From NCBI RefSeq assembly GCF_014203115.1, contig NZ_JACHIJ010000004.1, forward strand, positions 124,001 to 188,000: a stretch of DNA of 64,000 nucleotides. The letters are read 5' to 3'. The notes beneath the pieces are model-generated. The model ran no database searches, was not told the origin of the DNA, and saw nothing but the letters and a program-made list of their open reading frames with translations. Origin of the DNA: Afipia massiliensis (GTDB lineage Bacteria; Pseudomonadota; Alphaproteobacteria; Rhizobiales; Xanthobacteraceae). Position 1 is the first letter of the stretch, and the number at the start of each line of letters is the position of its first letter. Shown here piece after piece: positions 28,166 to 36,500 of the stretch. Position numbers and translations under genes: made by a program.

Positions 28166-28193
28166 AAGGGCGGCAGATTTTTCTGCCGCCCTT
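28166..28193. terminator. Bidirectional intrinsic terminator
   Basis: AAGGGCGGCAGA at 28166-28177 pairs perfectly with TCTGCCGCCCTT at 28182-28193 around TTTT. It separates the convergent ABC transporter and porin genes. Confidence 0.85.
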
Positions 28194-28213
28194 AGACCTT
28201 CAGATGAGAAAAA

Positions 28214-29227
28214 TTACTTCAGAGCGCCGAGGGTCACGTCGGCCGAGAGCTTGGCGATGAACTGATCGCCGCACCACTTGGAGCCGAAACCACCCGGGTT
28301 GATCGCACTGAACGAACCGGTCTGCTGAGCGGTGAAGTCGCTGGTGAAGGCGTTACATGCACCCTTTGAAAGGTCGGTTCCGGAGTAGCGCAGGTCGAGA
28401 GTGAAGACCTTGTAGGTGAAGCCCACGCCGACGTTCCAGGTGTTGTAATCATCATACTTGATGCCGTTCGGGAACGGACCGGCAAAACCTGCAGCAACCA
28501 CGTTGGTGCCGTAGAACGAGTCCGAAGTGCCGAGCCACTGGCGGCCGAATTCACCCGACACGTAGGCGCCGATGCCGCTGGTGCCGAACAGGGTGCCCGG
28601 TGCGGTGGCCTTGGCGGTGATCGAGGCGTAGGTGCCGTCAGCGCCGGAGTTCAGGAAGTTCGGCGAGTAGAACACGTTGCCGCCCATCGCGAAGTAGTCG
28701 TTAAAGGTGTAGTTCACCTTGCCGTAGACTTCGTAGAAGCTGACGTCCTTCTTCATGCCGTTGAAGCTCGGCAGAACGACGTTGGAACCGGGGGGGCAAA
28801 CGGCTGCGCCAGCTGGACCACCGAAGCTATCGATGCACTGCCCGCCTGGATACAGATAGCCGAACACACCGAAGTCGAATGCGAGGGCGCCGAAGGTCGG
28901 ACGGATACCGGCGTACACATCGATTTCAGCAGCCGCGCGGTTGGTGAAAGAGATGCTCGCACCGCCGACACCGGCGTAGAGCTGCAGGTTCGGGTTGATG
29001 TTGTAGCGCGGCTCGAAGTAAGCGGCGACCGAAGCATTCTTGTTGGACTGCGTGATACCGCGGAACACATAGTTGCTCGCGATCGACGCGCCGAAGGCGA
29101 CATCCCAAGGCGACACGACAATCGGTGCCGGAGCCTTGGTATAGACCTTGCCCAAATCGGCGGCGGAAGCCGATCCCAGACCCATCGCAACGGAAACTGC
29201 TGCGATCGACAAACTTACTTTCTTCAT
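28214..29227 (-). CDS. TorF-like putative outer-membrane porin
   Basis: A 337-residue outer-membrane beta-barrel protein of the TorF/TIGR02001 type. The ATG at 29227 has GGGGA 5 nt upstream. MKKVSLSIAAVSVAMGLGSA with SAADLGKVY downstream is the signal peptide. The mature part alternates short amphipathic strands, for example WDVAFGASIASNYVFRGITQ, LYAGVGGASISF and WNVGVGFTYKVFTLDLRYSG. It begins with the family-typical SNYVFRGITQ block. The last residue is not the usual aromatic (VTLGALK), which is odd for a barrel. It probably lets small solutes through; no substrate is indicated. Confidence 0.82.
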   Translation of the reverse strand: MKKVSLSIAAVSVAMGLGSASAADLGKVYTKAPAPIVVSPWDVAFGASIASNYVFRGITQSNKNASVAAYFEPRYNINPNLQLYAGVGGASISFTNRAAAEIDVYAGIRPTFGALAFDFGVFGYLYPGGQCIDSFGGPAGAAVCPPGSNVVLPSFNGMKKDVSFYEVYGKVNYTFNDYFAMGGNVFYSPNFLNSGADGTYASITAKATAPGTLFGTSGIGAYVSGEFGRQWLGTSDSFYGTNVVAAGFAGPFPNGIKYDDYNTWNVGVGFTYKVFTLDLRYSGTDLSKGACNAFTSDFTAQQTGSFSAINPGGFGSKWCGDQFIAKLSADVTLGALK

Positions 29228-29625
29228 GACGATCCCCATCATCGTTTAAAATCCAGTCCGATTGCCGAAGGTCCGAGTGACAAGCGTTAATCGACTGGGC
29301 GAATTCGTTTCGTGGCGTCAATGTGATGGCCAATGTCTTCTGCGTGAAGCAAAAAACCCAAGCAATTGCCGCCTTTTTAGGCGTTTCAAGCCCTGTGAAT
29401 GCGGTTCTGTCGCAGTGTTGCATTCCAACAACAAATTTCGGCCCCAATTGAACGCGCGGCGGGTTCGATCTCCAATGGCGGTCCCGTCAGGCCATCGATA
29501 CCAGCAGGAATCGCTCCCGGTGCCGGTGTGATTCGGCTTTCCGGCCCCAAAACGACAAGAGCCGCAGCGATGCGCTGCGGCTCTGCGGGAGGAATGCAGC
29601 ACGCCTGCCGAAGCAGGTGCCGACC
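29228..29625. other. 398-nt intergenic region: porin promoter side and a terminator
   Basis: The left part is the upstream region of the minus-strand porin. The right end holds the terminator of the lysine-rich gene at 29558-29584. A GGTTCGAT sequence near 29462 recalls a tRNA T-loop, but no cloverleaf forms around it. Nothing else was recognised. Confidence 0.6.
29558..29584 (-). terminator. Intrinsic terminator of the lysine-rich protein gene
   Basis: AGAGCCGCAGCG at 29558-29569 pairs perfectly with CGCTGCGGCTCT at 29573-29584 around ATG. On the minus strand it is followed by a T-rich stretch. Confidence 0.75.
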
Positions 29626-30027
29626 TCAGTTGTTGTTGTCGTCGCTGCCGGAGCCGAAGCCCGAAGACCAGCTGGGAGTCGATGCCGGAGCCGGGCTGGA
29701 CCAGCTCGATTCGGCCGGAGCCGGCTCGGTTGCCGGAGCGGGAGCAGGCTTCGGAGCGCGCTTCTTGGCAGCCTTTTTGGGAGCGGCCTTCTTCGGAGCG
29801 GCCTTTTTTGCGGATGATTTCTTCGCCGATTTCTTTGCCGACTTCTTCGCGGCTTTCTTGGAAGCCTTCTTGGCGGACTTTTTCACGGCCTTCTTCGCCG
29901 ACTTCTTGGCGGATTTTTTCGCTGACTTCTTCTTCGCAGCCTTCTTGGAAACTTTCTTGGCGCTCTTCTTCGCCATCAGCTTTTTAGCTTTTTTAGCCTT
30001 CGATTTCTTTTTCTTTGCCTTAGCCAT
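29626..30027 (-). CDS. Lysine/alanine-rich histone H1-like protein
   Basis: A 133-residue, extremely basic protein. The ATG at 30027 has AGGAGG 6 nt upstream. Residues 1-90 are almost entirely Lys/Ala/Ser, with repeated SAKK and KKAAPKKA units like the tail of eukaryotic H1 and of bacterial H1-like nucleoid proteins. After about residue 95 it changes to Pro/Ala (PKPAPAPATEPAPA) and then Ser/Trp/Gly (SSWSSPAPASTPSWSSGFGS) ending SDDNNN. The N-terminal part should bind DNA or RNA non-specifically. The Trp- and Ser-rich tail is unusual and its role is unknown. Confidence 0.85.
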   Translation of the reverse strand: MAKAKKKKSKAKKAKKLMAKKSAKKVSKKAAKKKSAKKSAKKSAKKAVKKSAKKASKKAAKKSAKKSAKKSSAKKAAPKKAAPKKAAKKRAPKPAPAPATEPAPAESSWSSPAPASTPSWSSGFGSGSDDNNN

Positions 30028-30069
30028 TGTGGTCCTCCTGTTACCGCCAGCCACACGTTGCACCGGCGC

Positions 30070-31437
30070 TCAAGCACTCCCAACGTGGGGGCCCTTCATT
30101 GATCTCATCAACAAATCCGGCCGAGGTCCGCCCGTCGCCCAATCGAGCAATTCAATCGTATGCACCACAGGGACTGACGTTCCGTCGGCACTTTCCACCG
30201 AGCCTATCTGCACCATGCAACCGATGTTACCGGCAGAGATAACGTCCGGCTCCGTCGATGCGATGTTGGCGATCTTCCGTTCGCGCAGTCGCCTCGCAAT
30301 GTCGGGCTGGAGGATGTTGTACGTTCCCGCCGAACCGCAACACAGATGACTCTCAGGCACATCTTTCACCACGAATCCGCTCTTGGAAAGCAATTCTTTC
30401 GGAAGCTGCGTGATTTTCTGTCCGTGCTGCAACGAACATGCGGAGTGATACGCGACGACGAGATCGTTTTTGCTTTGCGGCCACGCGATCTCGATGCCCG
30501 CGACGTACTCGGTCACATCCTTCGCAAGAGCCGAAATACGTGCGGCTTTTGCTGCAAAGGCAGTGTCTTCGCGCAGCATGTAGCCGTAGTCCTTGATGGT
30601 CGTCCCGCATCCCGACGTGGTCACGAGGATGGCGTCGAGACCGTTCCGGTCGATCTCGTTTGTCCACACCTCAATGTTCGCCCGCGCACGCGCCAGCGCA
30701 TCGCCGTCGCGGCCCATGTGATGGGTCAGCGAGCCGCAGCACTGCTCGTCCGCCACCAGCACGACCTCGATGCCGTTGCGGGTCAGTATCCGGATCGCCG
30801 CCTGATTGATCCCGGGAGAAAGAACCTGCTGGGCGCAGCCCTGCAACAGCGCAACACGGCCGCGCTTCTGCCCCTCGGCGGGGAAGACCGTGCCACCGGA
30901 CGGCCCCGGCGGCGGCAATCGTCCTGGCGCGAGCGCAAGCATCGCACGCAGCCGGTCGAAGAATGTCGGCGTGGTCTGGCCTTTGGGGGGAGCCGGCAGC
31001 AACGCCGCGAACGGCCGGGCCAGGCGGGCCGCGATCATGCTGGCGCGAAACAGGCCGGGACGCGGCAGGACATGCGCAAGGACCCCGCGCAGAAATCGCT
31101 CGGACAGCGGCCTTGAATACTCGTCCTCGACCTTCACCCGCGCCTGATCGACCAGGTGCATGTAGTTCACCCCCGACGGGCAGGTGGTCATGCAGGCCAG
31201 GCACGACAGGCAGCGGTCGATATGCTTGACCACCTCCTGCGTCGGCTTGCGGTCGTTCTCGAGCATGTCCTTGATCAGGTAGATCCGCCCGCGCGGGCTA
31301 TCGAGTTCGTCGCCAAGCAGGACGTAGGTCGGGCAGGTCGCGGTGCAGAATCCGCAATGCACGCAGGCCCGCAGGATCTTGTCGGCTTCGCGAATGTCGG
31401 GATCGGCAAGCTGGGCGAGGGAAAATTCGGTCTTCAT
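30070..31437 (-). CDS. glcF: Glycolate oxidase iron-sulfur subunit
   Basis: A 455-residue iron-sulfur subunit of the membrane-associated glycolate dehydrogenase GlcDEF, which oxidises glycolate to glyoxylate and feeds electrons to the respiratory chain. Two 4Fe-4S motifs are complete: ACVHCGFCTATCPTY (Cys25, 28, 31, 35) and CLSCLACMTTCPSGV (Cys76, 79, 82, 86). Two CCG domains follow, with EQCCGSLTHHMG and HLCCGSAGTYNI. It is third in the operon glcD-glcE-glcF, 18 nt after glcE. Confidence 0.95.
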   Translation of the reverse strand: MKTEFSLAQLADPDIREADKILRACVHCGFCTATCPTYVLLGDELDSPRGRIYLIKDMLENDRKPTQEVVKHIDRCLSCLACMTTCPSGVNYMHLVDQARVKVEDEYSRPLSERFLRGVLAHVLPRPGLFRASMIAARLARPFAALLPAPPKGQTTPTFFDRLRAMLALAPGRLPPPGPSGGTVFPAEGQKRGRVALLQGCAQQVLSPGINQAAIRILTRNGIEVVLVADEQCCGSLTHHMGRDGDALARARANIEVWTNEIDRNGLDAILVTTSGCGTTIKDYGYMLREDTAFAAKAARISALAKDVTEYVAGIEIAWPQSKNDLVVAYHSACSLQHGQKITQLPKELLSKSGFVVKDVPESHLCCGSAGTYNILQPDIARRLRERKIANIASTEPDVISAGNIGCMVQIGSVESADGTSVPVVHTIELLDWATGGPRPDLLMRSMKGPHVGSA

Positions 31438-31455
31438 GACGTCACCGGTTCCGGA

Positions 31456-32688
31456 TCATGCGCGCACCATCCGGCCGCGGTTCAGAATATTGCGGGGGTC
31501 GAAGCTCGCCTTGACGCGCAGTCCCAGCGCCGCGACGCCCGCCTCCTGCGTGTGGAAAACGTCGACGGTATTGCGCACCTGATCGGTGGCGCGAAGCAGC
31601 GTTGCGTGGCCGCCGACGGATTTCAGACGCTGCCGCAGCAAGGCAGCATGGGCGTCCATCGCCGGAGGCAGCGCCGCCCAGATCAGCCCGCCGCCCCAGT
31701 CGTAGATCACGTCGCCGCCGGTCTCGCGCGCCAGCGCCTGACCGAACGCACCGCCTGAGGCCGGTGGGCAGACGATCCGCCAGACCGGCCACGCGCCCAG
31801 CGGCCCGGACGCCGCGAACGGCGTCACGTCGCGGATCGAAGCCCAGACCGATGCGGAGACATCGTCCTCGATCATCTCCGCTGCTCCGAACGCGGCGAGC
31901 GCCTGGCTCACCGACCCCGCACGATGAGGAACCGAGGCGCCGATGCCTTCGAGCCGGATCAGCGTCACCGATTGGCGGGATTCGCCGAGACCGGACAGCG
32001 CCCCGCCTGCAGCCCGGAAGATCGATGCCGGAAGGTGCGCCACACCCGATACGTCATAGGGAGATCCAAGCGCCATGGTCATTGCCCGGTTCGCCGCGAC
32101 GTCATCGAGGCCGCGCAGCACCAGCGTCCGCTCGGTTTCCGCCTTGGGCATCACCTTCAGCGTCACCTCGGTCATCACCGACAACGTGCCCCACGATCCC
32201 GCCAGCAGCTTGCAGAGGTCGTAACCCGTGACGTTCTTCACCACCTTGCCGCCGGTCTTGAACGAGTCCCCGAATCCCGACACGGCATTGGCGCCGAGCA
32301 GATGATCGCGCGCGCCGCCGGCCTTGATCCGGCGCGGACCGGCCAGACCCGCGGCGATCATGCCGCCGACCGTCCCCGCGTCGCGCGGCGTTCCCAGAAG
32401 CACCGAGGTGTCCATCGGGTCGAACGCGAACTGCTGGTTCTTGGAATCGATCAGCGAGAGCAGATCGGCCATCGGCGCACCGGCCTGAACCGTGACGATC
32501 AACTCATTGGGCTCATAGGACGTGACGGCGTTGAGTGCGGACAGATCGAGCACCGCATTGGTCGCCATCGGCAGGCCGATCGCGCGCTTGCTGCCGTGCC
32601 CGACAATCTCCAGCGGCTGCTCGGCAGCGAGCGCATCGCGCACCGCCTGCTCTACATCTTTCGCATCACGTACTTTCAACGTATCCAC
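31456..32688 (-). CDS. glcE: Glycolate oxidase FAD-binding subunit
   Basis: A 410-residue FAD-linked oxidase subunit that partners GlcD. It starts at the GTG at 32688. The VAO-type FAD domain covers about 30-200 and includes AGTVGGMIAAGLAGPRRI and GGKVVKNVTGYDLCKLLAGS, the latter diagnostic for GlcE. The C-terminus ASFDPRNILNRGRMV is the family terminal motif. It lies between glcD and glcF with short spacers, as expected for the complex. Confidence 0.94.
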   Translation of the reverse strand: MDTLKVRDAKDVEQAVRDALAAEQPLEIVGHGSKRAIGLPMATNAVLDLSALNAVTSYEPNELIVTVQAGAPMADLLSLIDSKNQQFAFDPMDTSVLLGTPRDAGTVGGMIAAGLAGPRRIKAGGARDHLLGANAVSGFGDSFKTGGKVVKNVTGYDLCKLLAGSWGTLSVMTEVTLKVMPKAETERTLVLRGLDDVAANRAMTMALGSPYDVSGVAHLPASIFRAAGGALSGLGESRQSVTLIRLEGIGASVPHRAGSVSQALAAFGAAEMIEDDVSASVWASIRDVTPFAASGPLGAWPVWRIVCPPASGGAFGQALARETGGDVIYDWGGGLIWAALPPAMDAHAALLRQRLKSVGGHATLLRATDQVRNTVDVFHTQEAGVAALGLRVKASFDPRNILNRGRMVRA

Positions 32689-32757
32689 GCCACATCCTGT
32701 CTTGTTTGCATGCAGACTTGGCCCGGCAAGCGGTTCTCGCGATCCCGGATCATTGCC

Positions 32758-34251
32758 TCAAAATCGCGGAATATCAGGGAAAGCCAGCTTGCCGCCGTGG
32801 ACATGAACCCGTCCGAGTTCGGCGCAGCGATGCAGCGTCGGAAAGACCTTGCCGGGATTGAGTAGCCCTTGCGTATCGAACGCGCATTTCAGCCGCTGTT
32901 GCTGCGCAAGATCGATATCGCTGAACATTTCCGGCATCAGGTCGCGCTTCTCGACGCCGACGCCATGTTCGCCGGTCAGCACGCCGCCGAGCTTCACGCA
33001 CAGGCGCAGGATGTCCGCGCCGAAGGCCTCGGCCTTGTCCATCTCTTCGGCGATATTGGCATCGTACAAAATGAGCGGATGAAGGTTGCCGTCGCCAGCG
33101 TGGAAGACGTTGGCGACGCGCAGGCCGTATTTCTCGGAGAGGTCGCGAATGCCGGCCAGCGCTTCGGGCAGCTTGCCGCGTGGAATGGTGCCGTCCATGC
33201 AGAGATAATCCGGCGAGAGCCGTCCGACCGCCGGGAACGCAGCCTTGCGGCCGGACCAGAACAGCAGACGCTCCTGTTCGGAGTTCGAGATCTGCAGCGT
33301 GGTCGAACCACAGGCACGCGCGATCTTCTCCACGCGCTCGATCAGTTCATCGACCTCAACTTTCGGGCCGTCGAGTTCGATAATCAGCAGGGCTTCGACA
33401 TCGAGCGGGTAACCCGCATGCACGAATGCCTCCGCGGCGACGATGGCGTTCTTGTCCATCATCTCCATGCCGCCCGGAATGATCCCGGCGCCGATGATGT
33501 TGGCGACGCATTGACCGGCCGCCTCGATTTCCGCGAAGCCCACCATCAGCGCGCGTGCGGTTTCCGGCTTCTGCAGGATACGCACCGTCACTTCGGTGAC
33601 CACGCCGAGCAGGCCTTCCGAGCCGTTGATGATGCCCATCAGGTCGTAGCCGTCGTTCTCGGGCGCCTTGCCGCCGATGCGCAGGATCTCGCCGGTGATC
33701 AGCACGAATTCGCAGCCGAGCACGTTGTTGGTGGTCATGCCGTATTTCAGGCTGTGAACGCCGCCGGAATTCTCCGCGACATTGCCGCCGATCGAGCAGG
33801 CGATCTGCGACGATGGATCGGGCGCGTAGTAGAAGCCCTCGTGCGCCACGGCCTGGCTGATAGCGAGGTTGGTGACACCCGGTTCGACCACGGCCACCCG
33901 GTTGTCGAAATCGATCTCGCGGACGCGCTTGAACTTGCCGAGCCCCAGCAGCACGCCGTCCGCAAGCGGCAGCGAACCTCCCGACAGCGATGTGCCAGAC
34001 CCGCGCGGCACGACCTTGATGCCGTTGTCGTGACAGTATTTCAGGACCTGCGAGACCTGCTCGGTGGTGTCCGGCAGCACCACGACCATCGGCGGCTGAC
34101 GGTAGGCGGTCAGCGCATCGGACTCATAGGGCTGCATTTCCCGCGTCGTGGCGATGACGCCCTCGCCAGGAACGATTTTGCGCAAAGCGGCGACGATCTC
34201 GTCGCGGCGGCCAAGCACCGCCTGATCCGCTTCAGGCATCATGATGGACAT
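32758..34251 (-). CDS. glcD: Glycolate oxidase subunit, FAD-linked
   Basis: A 497-residue catalytic flavoprotein of the glycolate dehydrogenase. The FAD-binding PP-loop is PRGSGTSLSGGSLPLADG. SSQIACSIGGNVAENSGG and HSLKYGMTTNNVLGCEFV are the core of the domain. The C-terminal half shows HAGDGNLHPLILYD and GEHGVGVEKRD, the typical D-lactate/glycolate oxidase motifs. It is first of three minus-strand genes, 69 nt from glcE. No glcC-type GntR regulator is visible; a TetR gene lies upstream on the same strand. Confidence 0.95.
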   Translation of the reverse strand: MSIMMPEADQAVLGRRDEIVAALRKIVPGEGVIATTREMQPYESDALTAYRQPPMVVVLPDTTEQVSQVLKYCHDNGIKVVPRGSGTSLSGGSLPLADGVLLGLGKFKRVREIDFDNRVAVVEPGVTNLAISQAVAHEGFYYAPDPSSQIACSIGGNVAENSGGVHSLKYGMTTNNVLGCEFVLITGEILRIGGKAPENDGYDLMGIINGSEGLLGVVTEVTVRILQKPETARALMVGFAEIEAAGQCVANIIGAGIIPGGMEMMDKNAIVAAEAFVHAGYPLDVEALLIIELDGPKVEVDELIERVEKIARACGSTTLQISNSEQERLLFWSGRKAAFPAVGRLSPDYLCMDGTIPRGKLPEALAGIRDLSEKYGLRVANVFHAGDGNLHPLILYDANIAEEMDKAEAFGADILRLCVKLGGVLTGEHGVGVEKRDLMPEMFSDIDLAQQQRLKCAFDTQGLLNPGKVFPTLHRCAELGRVHVHGGKLAFPDIPRF

Positions 34252-34340
34252 ACGCGCACTCCAAAAACGGCGCGTGGTGTCACGCCTTGTTGCTCTGATA
34301 TATCAGCACGTCTTGCGCTATTTGAACAGTTCCAAACTGG

Positions 34341-34393
34341 CATGACGAATCCGAGTTCGCCGCATTTCACAGTGCTTGAAGTTCGGATTCGAA
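34341..34393. repeat. Diverged copy of the GAATCCGAAGTTCGC hairpin family
   Basis: CGAATCCGAGTTCGC at 34346-34360 faces GAAGTTCGGATTCG at 34378-34391. At least nine bases pair perfectly (CGAATCCGA) and the loop is about 20 nt. The CGAAGTTC core matches hairpin 2 at 23959. It lies between glcD and the TetR gene. Confidence 0.5.
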
Positions 34394-34426
34394 GAGACAC
34401 CGGAGATCGGTGCCGATCCGGCCGCG

Positions 34427-35119
34427 CTATCCGACCAGCGCTCCCAGTTCCCGGCGCATCGGCATCACCGGCATCACCGCCTGCACCACCAGACCGCGGG
34501 CGCGGGCATCAAGGACGCCGACGGCACGCAGGGCGAACAGCGTGATCGCCTGCACCGAATCGCGCAGCTTCACCGGATCGTCGATCTCGGCGGACGCCAG
34601 TGGCCCGACCAGCGATTCGTGCAGAGCGCCGATCAGGGCGGTGGCCGCCAACGCGATATCCTGCGCCGGCAGGTGCCCTGCCCGCACCGCGGCTTCGATC
34701 CGCGCTTCGACCTCGGCTGAAATCTCGCGGCGGCTGGCGACCCGGGTTTCGGTAACATCGACATCGACCGGCTCGGCGAGGATGCCCCAGGCCAGCTTGC
34801 GGTTCGACACCACATGCACCGCGATGGTGGTCACGGCGGCAGCCAGAGCGGATGACGGCCCAGGTGCCGCGTCGGCCGCACGGCGGATCGCCGTCAATTC
34901 CGCGCGCGATACGTCGGCAATCAGTTCGGAAATCAGGTCCGCTTTTGACGGAAAATAGCGGTAGACCGTACCCGCCGCGACATTGGCGCGGGTGGCGACC
35001 GGCGCGATCTGAACCGCGGCCATTCCGCCTTCAGCAGCGGCGTCGCGCGCTGCCGCAAGGATTGCATTGCGGCGTGCCGCAAGGCGCTTCACGACCTGAT
35101 GAGTTCGCCTGTAAACCAT
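34427..35119 (-). CDS. TetR/AcrR family transcriptional regulator
   Basis: A 230-residue repressor-type regulator. The ATG at 35119 gives MVYRRTHQVVKRLAARRNAI and places the helix-turn-helix at about 12-60 (VQIAPVATRANVAAGTVYRY with FPSKADLISELI). The C-terminal ligand domain is helical, with FALRAVGVLDARARGLV near the end. A perfect TGAAC-N4-GTTCA dyad lies 28 bp upstream and probably mediates autoregulation. Neighbours are azlCD upstream and glcD downstream, both on the same strand; either could be a target. The ligand is unknown. Confidence 0.88.
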   Translation of the reverse strand: MVYRRTHQVVKRLAARRNAILAAARDAAAEGGMAAVQIAPVATRANVAAGTVYRYFPSKADLISELIADVSRAELTAIRRAADAAPGPSSALAAAVTTIAVHVVSNRKLAWGILAEPVDVDVTETRVASRREISAEVEARIEAAVRAGHLPAQDIALAATALIGALHESLVGPLASAEIDDPVKLRDSVQAITLFALRAVGVLDARARGLVVQAVMPVMPMRRELGALVG

Positions 35120-35146
35120 TGATGGCGTTCGTCTCCCAAAAAGAAG

Positions 35147-35160
35147 TGAACACCAGTTCA
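35147..35160. promoter_or_regulatory. Perfect TGAAC-N4-GTTCA dyad, probable TetR operator
   Basis: TGAAC at 35147-35151 and GTTCA at 35156-35160 are exact reverse complements with ACCA between. It lies between azlD and the tetR start, where an autoregulatory site would be expected. Confidence 0.5.
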
Positions 35161-35226
35161 AAAGCGGAGACAAGCGATTCGGTGCAGCCGGATTCAAATT
35201 CGCAGTGCAGCAAAAATTGGGAAATT

Positions 35227-35544
35227 TCAGCCGCTGAATCCGAGCGCCCGTGCCAGTGCAGCCACAGCCATGCCGGTGATCACCGCGACGAACTCATTGC
35301 GCCGGATGATGGTGATCGCCACTGCTGCGCCGATGGCAAACAGGACGACGGCCCCGCCATTGACCGCGACCGGCAGCGACGCTGCGACAATGATCGAGCC
35401 CGGCAGCGCATCCAGCATCCGCCGCACGCGCGGGGTGACGTTGACGTAACCCATCAGCCAGTAGCCGCCGAGGCGCGAAGCGACGGTCACGGCCGTCATC
35501 ACGGCGAACGCGATCATCACATCGGAACGCATGAACTCGCTCAT
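35227..35544 (-). CDS. azlD: AzlD family branched-chain amino acid transport protein
   Basis: A 105-residue membrane protein with about four hydrophobic helices, the small partner of AzlC in branched-chain amino acid export. AFAVMTAVTVASRLGGYWLM and RMLDALPGSIIVAASLP match the family. It overlaps the azlC 3' end by 4 nt. Since azlC carries an internal stop, this gene may be left without its usual large partner. Confidence 0.88.
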   Translation of the reverse strand: MSEFMRSDVMIAFAVMTAVTVASRLGGYWLMGYVNVTPRVRRMLDALPGSIIVAASLPVAVNGGAVVLFAIGAAVAITIIRRNEFVAVITGMAVAALARALGFSG

Positions 35545-36311
35545 GCGGGATCTCCGTGTTTGGCGCGCGCGTCTTCGGCCGGTGGATCGTCATCCATCAA
35601 TCCGGCACTGATCGCGCCCGACACAGCGCCTGCGATGATGAACCACCAGCCCGGCACCAGCCAGTGCACCGCGAGCGCCACCACACCCGACACGGCCCAC
35701 GGGATCGCCCGCCGCGGACCTTTCCAGGCCGGCACCAGCATCGCCGCATAAAACGCCGGCACCACGAGATCGACGCCGTATTTCTTCGGGTCGCTCAATT
35801 GTCCGGCAAGCAGATATCCCGGCAGCGACGACACAAACCAGAGAACGTAAAGCACGACGCCGCCGCTCACGAAGAACGACGCATCCGCCCCGCCGTGATT
35901 GCGATAGCGCGTGGCGGCGAGCCAGCCGCCGTCAGTGACCAACAGCATCGACGGATAGGACTGCCACGCCGGCAGCGTGCCGAACCATGGGCGGAGACTG
36001 GCGCTCATCAGAGCGAAGCGGATGTTGACGGTCAGGGTCAGCAGCGCCAGCGTTGCGATCGACGAGGCTGTCAGCGTATCCGGTCAGGATGAGACTGCGA
36101 CGAACTGCGACAGCCCGCCATAGACGAAGGCCATCATCACCTGCACTTCGGTGAGGGTGAAATTCTTCTGCGCGCAAAGTGCGCCGAACGCCATGCCGAA
36201 GGCGAGCGTGCCCGGCAGCATCGGCGCGATGGCGACGATGCCCGGCATGATAGCGTTGCGCGACCAGTAAGCCGGCGCATGAAAGTGGTCTGGGGCCGTC
36301 GGGGTGGTCAT
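35541..36311 (-). pseudogene. azlC: azlC with one in-frame TGA (nonsense-disrupted permease)
   Basis: From the ATG at 36311 the AzlC-family reading frame runs MTTPTAPDHFHAPAYWSRNA onwards, through AFVYGGLSQFVAVSS, to a TGA at 36084-36086 (codon 76). The frame then resumes without shift as PDTLTASSIATLALLTLTVN, FALMSASLRPWFGTL and onwards to 35541, for 256 coding positions in total. Homologues I recall read SxWPD at this point, so a TGG to TGA change is the simplest explanation. Both halves keep AzlC character and the gene overlaps azlD by 4 nt. It could be a recent pseudogene or a sequence error; re-initiation at the ATG at 36008 could give a C-terminal piece. Confidence 0.85.
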
Positions 36312-36452
36312 CGGTTCATCCGCAAGAAGATTTCTCTGCGTGCGTCGATTGCGGCGAAGGGTCAAGCAATCTGGCTGCCACCTATGTTGGATAAGGGGGC
36401 AACTGCAAAAGCCCATGCAGACCGCGCGGAGCGCGGACATAAGTGAAAAGAA

Positions 36453-36478
36453 AAAGGCCGGTTCACGAACCGGCCTTT
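36453..36478 (-). terminator. Intrinsic terminator after ftsH
   Basis: AAAGGCCGGTTC at 36453-36464 pairs perfectly with GAACCGGCCTTT at 36467-36478. It lies just downstream of the minus-strand ftsH stop, with A-rich plus-strand sequence to its left giving a T run on the minus strand. Confidence 0.85.
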
Positions 36479-36500
36479 CTCAAACGTATCGTCTCGTTCT

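Noticed and set aside
29455-29475. tRNA T-loop-like GGTTCGAT
   Set aside because: No acceptor, D or anticodon stem can be drawn around it.
32869-34545. A 558-residue open frame on the plus strand opposite glcD
   Set aside because: It is antisense to a complete, motif-rich glcD. Its composition (Arg/His/Asp-rich, no domain) is that of a GC-rich shadow frame.
36084-36086. Selenocysteine reading of the azlC TGA
   Set aside because: AzlC is not a known selenoprotein, homologues have Trp rather than Cys there, and I saw no SECIS-like hairpin immediately after the codon.
35541-36311. Frameshift as the cause of the azlC break
   Set aside because: The frames before and after 36084 are identical (36440 and 36008 differ by a multiple of three); only a stop codon separates them.
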